In this document: piece after piece, positions 13,001-25,200 of the stretch
Layout: every line of letters starts with the position of its first letter
Numbering within the stretch: position 1 is the first letter of the stretch
NCBI GenBank assembly: GCA_033964015.1
Contig: CM066920.1
Location: 7,407,912-7,471,911 of the forward strand
DNA from: Scolanthus callimorphus
Taxonomy: Eukaryota > Cnidaria > Anthozoa > Actiniaria > Edwardsiidae
Length of the DNA stretch: 64,000 bases
Reading direction: 5' to 3'
Position numbers and translations under genes: made by a program
Notes under the pieces: model-generated
What the model saw: only the letters and a program-made list of their open reading frames with translations
What the model was told of the DNA's origin: nothing
Database searches by the model: none

Positions 13001-15756
13001 TTTAGTTTTCTCTCTAGTTTGTCCCAATATAAACATTTCAAATGTCAAAACTTTAAGATTATAAAATTTGAAAGTTATGCTTGCCGGGTAAAAACCCTCA
13101 GACTGAAGTTAACAGTAAGTTGAAATTTTCCTCGCGTGAAAAGTAACAATAAATGCATTCTCATTTTCGAGTTAATATGATTAATTCTAGATCCATCTCT
13201 CAGATAATATATAACATTTTGAAGAAGTCATTGAAAAAGTGTAAGGGAAAGGTTATGTTTCTCTTTTTATTGTAAAACTGCATTTCAGTCACAATGCTTT
13301 AAACTAAGTGCGGAAAACCTTTACGAAGCAAAACCTTACATTTGCGGAGCAAACATCTTAATTATTCGAGCGTGAATCAAACGCTACAAACGACATGCCT
13401 CATGAATCAACTACTCACACAGTGCATTATAAAAAGGCAGCACGCTATTTTAGTTATTCCGCTAAAAACTACTCTCTTGAAAACATGTTCCTATACCACT
13501 GTTAAAACTTCTGAGAAATCCCATATAGAGTTAAACTTCAAGGTTTTCTATTTTTATAAATTTGAAATGGGTTTATTGTTATGATATAAGTACAGCAGGG
13601 GGTTGCCCTAGGGAAAATCTTAACATTCCAACACAGTATCAACTTTTGCTCATCACGTCTAGTATTTTGAGCTTCTAAACTTTTAGATACATTCTCTGAC
13701 GAAGAATGTGAAGTTTGTCTTATTTCTTGTTCATGAAAACTCACAGACCATATCCTGGCTTTTAGCAAGAGTAAAATCACGAAAGTCAAAAACTTTGAAA
13801 ACTTAGCTTGACTACCTGTTGTTTTAGCAAAAGTGGACATTCCTTCGAGTGACATGTAGCCTGGGCTAGACTACGAATCTAAAAACAACTTGAAAAATCT
13901 TGAAATGATATTTCGCAACTCGCGGGCCCGTTTTTACTAATTCAATTAACAAGATTTTGCGCAAATGCGCGCGGGTCGGTTATCTGAAAGAACTTCACTG
14001 GACCGCCCAAGTCAATATTTGGCTATTGAACAGAGGAAAAGATAATACGCAAAAGTTGTTATGCACTCATATCTAGCACCGTTATTGCTCGGTATAGTGC
14101 GTAGGAATGTATTCGTGAGAAGAGCCTTACATTGACTCTCTCATAAGCCCCGCCCCACGACAATATCACTAGAAACCTCTAAGTATTAAAAACATACAAA
14201 TAGAAACCGCCAAAAACATTTCTCTGTAGATTTGGGTGAAAAATACGTATACCGACGCCTGCTATGGGAAAAGCTCAGAATTGGAAAGTTGCATGCAGAA
14301 CTTTGTCTTAGATTTCATAATGTTTTGCGCCTAGTCTTAAATTTCTGACATTACTCATTAAAACATTATAAGATTAGATTATGCGTCTAAAAATGTTAAT
14401 TTATAAACCATTAAAATAACGGCCTGCCGAACTTTGTGCGCGCCAAACTGGGAAAGTTTTAGAAAGTTTTTTCTTCGGACGAACTTATCTACTTTAAGAC
14501 GCCAAAAATCTATCCTTTGACCTAGGGATTAAAATAAGTCCCCCCATTTTCTGAATGGTAATAAAAGATGAGCCATATTATAAATGCGAGCAAATAAATC
14601 TGAGTAAACAAATTTTCTCAGCGGGTCGGGGCTTTTTCTGAGAAAGTTATCTCTTCCGCTGTTAGGGATGTTTTGCTATACAAAGCCCACCCGCGATTTT
14701 TACAAATTCGTTACTAAGCAAGGTCCCGCCGTAAATAAATTTTCGCTCTTTGTTATTCGGTGATTAGAGGCATTCGCGTCATAAAAGGGTTTCTCAATAG
14801 TGTCCCAAGGTTAGTAATGGTTTTCATTCCTTAGGGCTTATTAATCGCATATTTTTAACCTCGCAAAGTTCGGTAAAGTTGATTTTGCGCGTTAACAGCG
14901 CGCGCCGGGTTAGAGCACTACTCCACGGTACAGTGGCAAGGCAAAGTGTGCTAAGGAATCAGTCACAACTCATTGACCATGTTTGCTCGGCCGAAGTAAC
15001 TCTGTTTTCCCCCCTTTGCTCGTCCGCTGCTCATTTGAGTTTTCTTTTCCAAGCCAATTAATAATAGTGAACAATAGCTTTCAGAGTCATGGCTTAGCAT
15101 GCTAATTAAGCACGTATAGGAACTAAATTGAAGCCTTATATAAAAGACTATAGAAATGCGACTAAATATGCAAAGCTAACCAAACACTTGTTGGCTTTCA
15201 TGTACCGCTTCGAAAAATTCCGCAACAGAATTCTGCAAGGGTTCTTGGGGAAAAGTGTCCCTGATTTCGTAGGAAAGTTCTTGTGACATGAGAACCTTTC
15301 TGGTGTAAAAAGAATAGTTTATTAGTTTCACTTGAGTACTTAGGCCATTGTCTATCAAACCCAAATATGGGTAACGCGAAACAAAAGGCTATTAGGCCGA
15401 CCAACCAGAATGCCGGAAATCGGCAAGTGTCAATCAGGGAAGCCATGTAGATGTTCAACGTGATATTAGAATGCGGTTCAGTTTGAACAGGGAAAGCCTC
15501 GAATCGTACGGCGGTCTGCACGAGGTAGCCTTGACTAGTCTAGATCTGTGCAAAAATACTCCTTTTTCAGCAAACTCTGCAACTTAACGGTCCACTGAAC
15601 TGATTTAGAAATCTGATAGTATTTGTTCTTCTATATTTGATTTTCACAGTTTTGGTCAGCGACCAAGGGTGACAGTGTTTAGTAACGCCTGAGTGGCTTC
15701 CGAACCGCCTGACTGATTTCTCAAAAGTCATCAACGGTGTTCACTCATCTGCTAGA
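4065..15756. other. Long gene-free region upstream of PaxB
   Basis: About 11.7 kb on the 5' side of PaxB in which I can support no gene. Open frames are short (at most 130 codons), often overlap on opposite strands and show no familiar domain. Low-complexity patches are a GAT-rich stretch near 4796-4858, a CAT/CGT-rich stretch at about 5899-5995 and a 17-base G run at 7506-7522. Since PaxB starts at its right end, PaxB enhancers may lie here, but nothing in the sequence alone proves it. Confidence 0.5.
15137..15146 (+). promoter_or_regulatory. Candidate TATA box upstream of PaxB
   Basis: TATATAAAAG is a strong match to a metazoan TATA box and sits about 610 bp before the PaxB start codon. 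A start site about 30 bp downstream would give a 5' leader of nearly 600 bp, or a shorter one if a leader intron exists. This is inferred from the motif only. Confidence 0.3.
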
Positions 15757-18700
15757 ATGTCCCACAGTAAACAAGGTAAAATATGATAGACCTGCCATGA
15801 TGTAGCTCATTCAAGCAAAGCTAATTTTGTGTAATATCTTCAGGTCATGGTGGAGTGAACCAGCTCGGAGGTGTATTTGTGAACGGGAGGCCTCTTCCTG
15901 ATGTGGTCCGCCAACGAATTGTTGAGCTCGCTCAGAGTGGAGTTCGTCCATGTGATATTTCCCGCCAATTACGAGTTTCTCATGGATGCGTTAGTAAAAT
16001 CTTGTGTAGATTTTACGAGACGGGTTCCATTAAGCCCGGAGTCATTGGAGGAAGCAAGCCCAAAGTTGCAACTGGAAATGTTGTGACCAAGATTGCGGAA
16101 TACAAGCTTGCAAACCCTACAATGTTCGCTTGGGAAATCAGAGACAGGCTTCTCAGTGAAGGAGTTTGCTCAAGTGACAATGTGCCTAGCGTTAGCTCGA
16201 TAAACAGGATCGTCCGAAACCGTATTAACAGCCAGGACAAGAACAACAACCCGAAAGGCACAAGTGATCCTACTCTCGAAATGTCTCTGAAAGCAGAGCG
16301 AGAAATGCAAGCACTGAATGTCCCCCGCTCTTCCTATTCAATCAGTGGCTTGTTGGGAATTCCGATACAGCATCATACACAACAGGTTCCGTCCCCAAAC
16401 AAGCGAAAGTACTCCGTAGAAAGCGCCGAAAGTACAGGTAACTATGCTTATTTGATTGCTTAAAACGTATGATAAATCTCAGATAAGTTTGGCATTTCAG
16501 AGAGGTCTGTTAGTAATTCAATCTCTCGAAGTTTTGATGTGATCTTGGTCGTGGGCAAGCTGCCTGTTCATTTGTTTTGCAAAACTTCTAATTAGTTTTT
16601 CACTAGCAGAGAACGAAAGTTTTAATGCAAAATTGCATTTCTTTCCTTTGAGATAGGGACATAATACCGTTTTATAATTAAGCCTGGATTTTCATTGCTA
16701 ATTTACTTATAAAAAAAAATCCGCAAATCGCAGAAGGCTGAAATTTTGAAGATCAAGCTTCAATGGACACAAATCAAAACAACTGAAGGAAGAAGTTGAT
16801 GAAACTCCTTCACGCACTAGCATTTGCAGTTGTCTGGTACTACCAGAGGTGAAAATCGCTTGAAAATCTTAGCTAACTTATTGTGGGTCACTCCTTGGAA
16901 AGGCCAATCGAACCAGAAAGCTATTTCATAAAGCCTAGTGATTATTGTTTGCACTGTATTTAGGAATTGTTAACATGTCCTCAAGGGATTTCAGAGCATT
17001 AGTATGCATTTGATGGTCTTTCAGAGTATATGCCTTAATTCTAAATACATTTGAAACTTTTCTTTAATGTCTGAACCACGAGTTCAAAATAATGTGGCTT
17101 CACTTACGATAATTTCTACAATTTTTCTACCGCGTGTATTTTCCACTTTCGCGCCAAACATTGCAGATATTTTCTATTGTTTTCCTGCTAATTGCTTTCC
17201 GTGTAAATTAAGGTGATTGCACCTGAAAAGTTCTAAAACTCTAAACCAAGGAGGTTTTATTATTTATCTCACAATAAAACCTCCTTGCTCTAAACACAGG
17301 ATAAAACATTCTGCGAACAAAGAGAAACCATTTTGATGTTGAAATATACAGGGAAGCCATTTTGTAGTAATTGATCACATTCTTTTCCATAGTCTTGATT
17401 CATAATTATTTATGGATAACTTAGAAGTGATGCACAATATAGTATTCCAGCAAATCATTTTACTTGCCAAAACAAAGAAAGGCTAATCTTTTTGCTCAAT
17501 TTACCTGCAAAATACTCTATTTTGACAAATCTGCCATGCTTTTTTAGACTCTTATAATTTTCAAAAAGTAATCAAATAAAAAGTTTATGAAATGGGATAC
17601 ATCTTCATCATGCCAGTCGTATTTAATCCAGATTCATGTGGCTGATAAGCCTGTTTTTATATCTGTGGTTTGTAACATTGCAAAAGTATACTTCAAAATA
17701 GTTCTGATTCACGCAATACTTTTAAAAATGTTGTTTTGATTTCACAACAGGAGATAAATTTTACAGGTGGCATTATTCTAAGATGTTTGAAACAAAAACA
17801 AGAACTATTTAAAGACTGGATTTCATGGTGACCTTTATCTTGGAAACCGAAAACCACAAGTTGGTTGTTCTATGATACTTTTCCACTGATATTGGAAAAA
17901 ATGTGTTTGTGGTATTTTTGGCTTAAAGAAGAAAAATTCAAATTATGAATGATTTCTTTGATTTCCCTTCTTACATGGAAAAGTATTGCACTGAATTTAT
18001 TTTGATTAAGCTTGATGAAATTCTGGTTGCCTTTAACAGAATATACAAATTAATAATGCCTTGATGTGCCTTGATTTGAAGTAGATTGATCCCTCCTGTA
18101 TACAGTTTCAACAATATATTGTACAATACACCATAGAAAGTTCTATATTACCATAAGTCTATTGCACTTTTGCTAGAGACCTAAAGGTTTAATGTTGTAA
18201 GTCATAAGTTAAGTCATAAGTTAATTTTTTCTATGGATAAAATTTTTCTATGGATAAAATTAAATTAAGTTAAGTCATAAGTTAATTTTTTCTATGGATA
18301 AAATTAAGGGGTAATAAGTAAACATAAAAATTAAGTAAACCATACATTCTAACCTAGGGAGTCATTCAGGTGATGAGGGGCATGATGATCCGAACTCCCC
18401 AAGAAACAAGCTGGTTCGTCGACACAGAACTACATTCTCAGATGATCAGATTGAAAAGCTTGAGAAGGTGTTTGAAAAGACCCATTATCCTGATGTCTTT
18501 ACAAGGGAGGAACTAGCACACCAAGTCAACTTATCTGAGGCAAGGATTCAGGTAATTCGTTGCAGCAAGGCTGGAGAATCAAACCTGACGGCAATGGTTT
18601 GTCCAAACTAATCATCGCATGCTTGATACTTTCATGTATCTCGATGCTCAAAAAACATTAATCGTCCACTGTTTTGGTTTGTGTATTGTTTTAACCAATG

Positions 18701-21700
18701 CATTACTAATATCCTAACCAGCTAACCAGTCACATCAGTGTTTCATTTGGCTTTCACTTCCAGCATTGCATCAATGAATTAACATTTGTGTTGCATTACT
18801 AACTTAGTTAATCATGCTAATACTGTTACTGATGTATGTTACTAACCATTTTTAAGTTGATCTGCAGGAAATGCTATTGTTTTATGTTACTGATGTTCTT
18901 CTGTACAAAAATGTGGGATCCCACATGGGATTATTAGACATCTGAATTATGGGTGGATTAGAGCCCCCCTTTTGAATATTTTCACATACATTTCCTATAT
19001 TTGCTAATGAAAATTTTAAATTTTGTCTCACTTTATTTCTGAAGTTCCTGGATCTGCCCCTGTGAATAGCTGCTTAGGTGTGATTCTGCCTTATCATAGC
19101 TTGGATCCCAATCAAAGGTGTCTGTCATCTGGGATCTCACCTAGCCTAGTGGCTTGGATTCCTGGGATACCATCTCATTTCATGGGATCTGAACTGGGAT
19201 AGCCACCTGCATTTCCACATGCAAGTTGGGATCTTTAATAGGGTTAGGCAGAATACTCTCTGGACTCAGGGGTAGCCAAGGGAGCTCTTAGGGTGTCCTT
19301 GATCTCCTTTGGGACAGTGACACATATTGAAAACCATATGTAGGCAGAATACCACATGCAATGTCTAATAATCCCAAGGGTGGAACCTACATGCCTAGAT
19401 GGGTTCCCACTTTTAACTATGATTTTATTTGATTTGCTGGGATTAGGTGGAACTGCCTCTTGTAGTATAACCCCCTCTTGAGTTTGGAACATTCATATTA
19501 ATCTGTAGAGATGTCAACTTCCACTAGAAACCATAGCCCCACCCCACCCATCTAAATTTACCTCCAGCTAAAAAGGTTAGGGGAAATAAACAAAGGGGTG
19601 CTATTTGAAGGCATGAGCAAATGTGAGCAAGAAACCTGGGCCCAGTCCCTTAAAGGTGGGATAGAGCAGATTTCAGATGACTGTCATGAGTCATTTGCAT
19701 TTCCTTTGTAATTACTCCTATCAAGAGTGGATTAACAAGAGTTAGAATCTTTTGTACAGTATTTGTCCACATCACAGTCAGAAAAGTGTCTATTTTTAGA
19801 TTTGAATTTCGCGCGTGGAAGTATTCGAATGCTCAGGTTCGAATGAGAGAGAAATAGAGAATATCCTACTTTATCTTTGCAACTTTAAAGGTTTTTCGAT
19901 TGATCTGCGATTTAATTTTAGGCTGGATCTCACAACTGTTTGCGTGGCGAGAAAGTGGGAACCCTGTGGATGACAAATTTTTGCCGGAATCCTAGTTCTA
20001 AAAATAGACACTTTTCTGACTGTGATTCGGGCATACATAGTAAATATGGAAACTCTTGGTAATCCACTCTTGCTCCTATAGGTTTTGTTCAGAATTGGTG
20101 TAATCACTTTGCGATTTGTTTCACTACAGTAATATGAAATCTGCTCTAACACTAACCTATGGATAAATAAGATTCTCATCCAATCAAATGTCCAGAATAG
20201 CCACATTTAACCCTGGGTAAGTGTTAACCGACTTTCTAGGAACCGGGCCCTGGAGGTTTGGCATCACTGTGATGGTTGTTATTGAACAAATGAATAACCA
20301 TAATAATACCATCAGCAGGTGTGGTACTCAAATCGCCGAGCCAAGTGGAGAAAGGATGAGGGCAAGGGTGGAGCCTCTCCTGATGGGGAAACGCCCATCC
20401 AGACCTACATAACTGCAGGCCCCAATGGCTACTCTCATGCGCAGATACAAACAGTGGTTGCTCCTGGTAACATCCAGTTAACACCTGTATCTGTCGATGG
20501 TGACCACACCCAAGTTCACTATCCAAGTAGTGAGGTATGTATAGCTTTATGACATATTTAAAGAAGTTTTAGGTTTATGATATATTTAAGGAAATTAGGT
20601 ACAAATTTCCTATACACACTGCACACTGAAATTTATGCAGGGTATTGTATTGTACTAACATAACAATGGAGTATAATAGACACCAAGGGAAACAGTTAAA
20701 TTATCAAAATGCCATGCATGAATTTGCCAGGGTATTAGACTAGTATAAAAGCAAGGCTAGGGACCACAATGCATTGATGCCTTCTTTTTCAGACTAATTA
20801 TAAGTGTCAAATTTTTCATTCAATCCTTAGAGTATTCCAGTGAAGAAGGAGCTGACAGAGCTGAAGCCAGTTTTGGACAACAATCTTGGAATGCACACCA
20901 CTATGGGGATGCCTACTACCATACAACAGTCGCCAGGGCAACACCGTCAGTATGAGATTATGACATCAGTGCCATACTCTGCCCCTAGCCCTACATACAT
21001 TGCTGTTCCCACTACTACTGCACATATGCATGGAGGGCTTGCAGGTGGTATGCAAGCAATGCTGCCAAATAGTCAGTACCAAGGACAGAACTTTGTGGCA
21101 ACCCCTACAACATCAAGCATTGGTAGCAATGGTGTGACAACTCATATTATGAATGGTAAATAAAAATTCTGTTTTGAAACTAATGAGTTTTGTATGGCTG
21201 GCCTTTGTACAGTATATCTTGAGTAAATTTGAATGGCCCATTCATTTAAAGAATCTCTCATATCTGTTGTTAGGAAATCCGGCCACCACACAAGCATTAT
21301 CTCCTCCAGCAGCACACACAGCACCTGGCTACGCCCTCCCGCCTGTCAGTACCTTGACAAACAAGCCTCAAGATAACACTGCCCAGTATCAAACAGCACA
21401 GTATGCACAAATCCCTCCAGGGACCTACCCTTCAGAACAATGGATTTCAGCCTACCCCAGCAGTGGGTTTATCGGAAGACCTGGTACTGTTTTTGCTGTC
21501 CCAGCTCAATGGTATGGAAAAGCATAGTTTGTATTGTTATACACCCCAGATGCTTTCTGTGGGTGGGGTATGGATTTTTTCTGGAATAACCAGGGATGGC
21601 AGAACAGATTTCAAAGTGGGGGCTCATTAGTGTGATTGTATGGCAAGGTGGTGGGGCTGAGTTTGGTGAAAATGTACGTATGAAAACTAAAGCCCACTCA

Positions 21701-21896
21701 GCTCTGCCGTCCCTGATCACACATTATGGTGCCATTTGGTAAATATACCAAAATATCTGTCTTTTGTGGAATGTATTGAAAGAATGCAATATTATCATCA
21801 TTACATCACTCAATATTTTATATCTTCTGTTTCAGGAGTGCACCAGCCCCACCCTCATCCAGAATGCAGAATGCGAAACTCACAACATCAGCATAA
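15757..21896 (+). CDS. PaxB: PaxB (Pax2/5/8-like) transcription factor
   Basis: Nuclear DNA-binding regulator of development with paired domain, octapeptide and complete homeodomain. Coding exons: 15757-15775, 15844-16437, 18358-18551, 20319-20534, 20831-21155, 21274-21511, 21836-21896; all joins are GT-AG and keep phase, giving 548 residues. Exon 1 encodes only MSHSKQ plus one base of G7. The paired domain spans about residues 7-137; its recognition-helix residues in [10 protein letters not shown] (Q, R, H at domain positions 42, 44, 47) are the Pax2/5/8 set, not the Pax6 set (I, Q, N). The octapeptide YSISGLLG is at 171-178. The homeodomain is about 224-283, with S50, and is split between positions 46 and 47 as is typical of paired-class genes. 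It has Y49 in [10 protein letters not shown] where F is usual. The rest is Q/P/T/S-rich, as in transactivation regions. Reading through the exon-6 donor gives a 533-residue form ending WYGKA at 21527. Family identity is secure; the extreme C-terminus is inferred. Confidence 0.95.
17247..17287. repeat. Perfect 15-bp hairpin in PaxB intron 2
   Basis: CAAGGAGGTTTTATT (17247-17261) and its exact reverse complement (17273-17287) flank an 11-base loop. The flanks also match (CTAAAC on the left, CTCTAAAC on the right). It could be a tiny relic of an inverted-repeat element or a structured RNA segment; nothing decides between these. Confidence 0.8.
18197..18306. repeat. Local duplication in PaxB intron 2
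   Basis: A unit containing AAGTCATAAGTTAATTTTTT followed by CTATGGATAAAATT occurs about 18209-18244 and again about 18269-18305, with extra partial copies of AAGTCATAAGTT and CTATGGATAAAATT between. It lies about 50 bp before the homeobox exon acceptor. Confidence 0.75.
19664..20146. mobile_element. TA-flanked MITE (family GAGC), copy 1, interrupted
   Basis: The left end GAGCAGATTTCA and right end TGAAATCTGCTC are perfect inverted repeats flanked by TA on both sides, as expected for TA target-site duplication. The element is interrupted at 19722-20072 by a second MITE. Removing that insert and one copy of CTCCTAT restores the arrangement seen in the uninterrupted copy at 38488-38612. It lies in PaxB intron 3. 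Confidence 0.85.
19722..20072. mobile_element. MITE nested inside another MITE
   Basis: A 351-bp element with terminal inverted repeats of 22 bp and one mismatch (left CAAGAGTGGATTAACAAGAG..., right ...TAATCCACTCTTG). A further inner inverted pair is CAGTCAGAAAAGTGTC (from about 19773) against GACACTTTTCTGACTG (to about 20021). It is flanked by a perfect 7-bp direct repeat CTCCTAT at 19715-19721 and 20073-20079. It has no open frame for a transposase, so it is non-autonomous. Confidence 0.88.
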
Positions 21897-21930
21897 TTAT
21901 TTGCAACATAATTTGAATAGTGTTAGGCAC

Positions 21931-21936
21931 AATAAA
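21931..21936 (+). terminator. Candidate PaxB polyadenylation signal
   Basis: AATAAA lies 35 bp after the stop codon of the seven-exon PaxB model. A second AATAAA at 22200-22205 is an alternative. Which is used cannot be told from sequence. Confidence 0.4.
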
Positions 21937-22205
21937 AGGTTTGGACATGGAGAGAGAATTCAATAGTTTAACCTTTACATACATGCCACTGTACTAAATC
22001 TTTATTGGAACACTCCGTCATTTTGATTTGAACAGTGAACATTAACTGTGCATGCATACAGGGTCAACACTGTGTTAAACCTTTTTTTATACAACAAATG
22101 GGTTACCTGCAATGCATAGATACAAGGGAAAGTGAGTGACAACATTGTCCGAAGTATTCCAGTTGTTTTATTCTCTCTTTCAATGTTGTTTCAATGGAAA
22201 ATAAA

Positions 22206-25200
22206 GGTCAGTGGTATTGACCTAAATATAACATGAAGCCACAATAATGGCAGGCCCATACAATATATTTTAGTATACAATACTAAACTAGAACCCCAGG
22301 TGGCTGATAATAGTTGGCAAATGTTATAAGAAAGTGCATTTTGACATTTGACATGATCTGTAGCATGTCATATTAGCTTGATACACATATAGTTTTCTAC
22401 ATTTTTTCACAAGGATTGGCAGTGTCTGAAAATTTCCCAAGCTCTTTCTGGAAGTACTACATTCATTAGTGTATAATTGGCACTAATGCAGACAGCTAGA
22501 TATATTTAATTTTGTAGCATATATCATATAGGGCACCAGTGTCTCACTTTATAATTTGCACTGAAGAACAAGATACATTATCTTACAGTGATTGATGAGC
22601 AGACTATTGCACATGTAAGGAGTCACAACATATTATTCGCTAAATAATTTTATACATTATCTGCAATTATCATATTTTTGTAGAAGAATGAATATATCTT
22701 TTCTAGAGGGAATTTCCTTTGGTGGGAAAACTTTTCTATGAAAATCTATTTTCGTGAAAAGTTTCCAGAACAGATTAAATGATTTTCTAGTTTACATTTC
22801 TCTATGTATTTTCATACCCTGAATAGTATTTTTGGATTTCCAACTTTTTAAACGAAGAAAACATATTTTTAAAGAACTTTTTAGCAGCCAAGAAATTTCC
22901 CAAGTGGAGGTAAAATTTGCACCTCACTTCGTTTGTAACAAAATAGGAGTAGCTTTTGTTAGTCACGTCTCACTAAAGCAATGTCACATCCCAAATTAAT
23001 GGCGATGCTAGCTAGATAAATATACACACTAATAGTGTTCATGTAACTTTAGTAAAGTATGCTATAGAGCAAGCAATGCAGAATTGTAGCAATTTTGTGC
23101 ACTTACGAAATGTTCACTAACGGCACATTTGTAAGCATTCCCAAAACTTGAACATCACATCACTCTGCATATGGAAGTGGCATGAGGCTGAAAAAGGCAT
23201 TCCCTGCCATTAGTTTTTGGAATTTGTTACATAATTTCTTTCCTGGGCGCCTAATTTGTAAATTCAAAGTGTGACATTTGATTGACACTAACTAAATTTA
23301 GTTTAGTAAAGTAAAGCCAAAATTGAATGTGTGATTTAGCAACAGTGACACTGTAAATAACAACAACAAACAAGGAACTAGGTAATGACAAGAAGGGCAC
23401 TATTCAGAACATAATTTCCTTTTATGGTAGAAAAAGCCAATTAATTGCCTTTGAAAATTAGCTCAAATTTCAGACTCAATTAAAATTTACTTGTATTTTT
23501 ATATTTGATGTTGTGCTATTTCTTGCCTTTCCTACCGTAAAATAACAGTCAAAAATACCAAATACAATACTCTTTTGTAAATGATCAAATAGTATTGCTA
23601 AAGTGCATTTTAAACAATTAATCCTTTTTTTTTTAGGTATTTCCTACCTTTTGCTATATGCTGTGGAGATAGTTGTTTAAGGTGCACTTTAGTAAATGAG
23701 AAATTTAGTATGTTCTCGGAAGGAGTAAATAATTTTTCTGCACACTAAGTCTTCAAGTGTGGAATATCACACAAGATATTTAAATTAGACCAAGCAATAT
23801 TGTACGTATTTAATAGGGCATCTGATACCCTAGTGACGAGGTGAATTTATATTATATACCAGTATAAAGCACTGTCAATTCACCATTAAAACTTGGTATA
23901 TATTTTTCTGATGATGGTGTTAGGTGTTGTTATTGTTCAAGGTGTGTGGGGGGAAGGGGGTACATTAAATGCATCTGCTCCTCCGCACGTGGCAGTTAAC
24001 ATAAGCCTCCCCCCGCGTATGTCTCTCCATGGCTGAGTTTTACCATGGAGTTAACCCGCATAATAACTAGATGGTTTTACGTTCCTCAAATCGTGGAACC
24101 CCCACCCCTGTTGAATACTGTACTAATACTACTGCTATTTCACCCTGCAATAACAATCAATGTGCGCGACCTCATTGTTTGCAATTCGATATATCAAAAT
24201 ATTGCAATCACTGTAAAGGTTATATTATATTTTAAAGACTTTCTTGAGAAGTAACAAGTCATTTTGACTGCAGTACTTTTCCTAGCTATTTATGGGTCAA
24301 ATCAGGCCTTGAATTTGAAAAAAAGGATGGAAAGAAAAGTAATGAATAAGCTCACTTTTTTTATATATCTATTTGATAATTGTGGATCTCCGCTACTGCA
24401 CCCGCAGTGCGGCGTGCTCCATTTGAAATAAAATATTTGAAAATATACTTCATCTAACTAAAGTGTGTTTGTACCCATCCAGCAATAATAAAAACGATTA
24501 TTTGTTGTTTTCTTTAAAGCTAATTTTCCCACAAAATTCCCGGCCCGCATAGCGAACTTTACCCATTTCGTCTTCTAGAAACGCGGCCTAATGCTAATGC
24601 GTGGGAAGGGACCAACATGAACTTGTATCGCACACGAAGATTTAATTACAAGCGGTGACTAATGATGGACCCCGCCCTCTTTCCATTTCTCTACACAGTC
24701 TCAATTTTGCTTTCAGAAAACGACTATAGCGATCAAGATAGACAAAATATCGTCTCTTTTGTTGGTAAACCACCAATACCTCCTATGAAATGTTGCACGT
24801 CTATTTATTGCATTTAGGACTAAAACTTGCGTTTCCGAACGACATCAGTGGTCTTACTTTACACCTTAAAACACGGAAAATTAGAATAGAAGAATGGATG
24901 CGGTAGCAGAAATTTAAAAAACAGAACGAATTGACAGAATCTGATCCATCATAATACTGAAATATTATAAAAATTCAGTTAAGGAAAAAGTGTGCATATA
25001 AAACATCGATTTGAAAATGGAAATAGCTGAAAATGTAAATAAGATAGTCGATGAAAACTGTCAAGTTCCCTGCGTCGGGAACAGGAAGTCAATTTTTACA
25101 CTGAGCAATGGAAGTGGTTCCGCCCAATCTGATATTGTTGTTGTAATATCCAGCCGTTAGTGTAATTAATGTTAACCTGTTGAAAAATGTAACAGATGGA

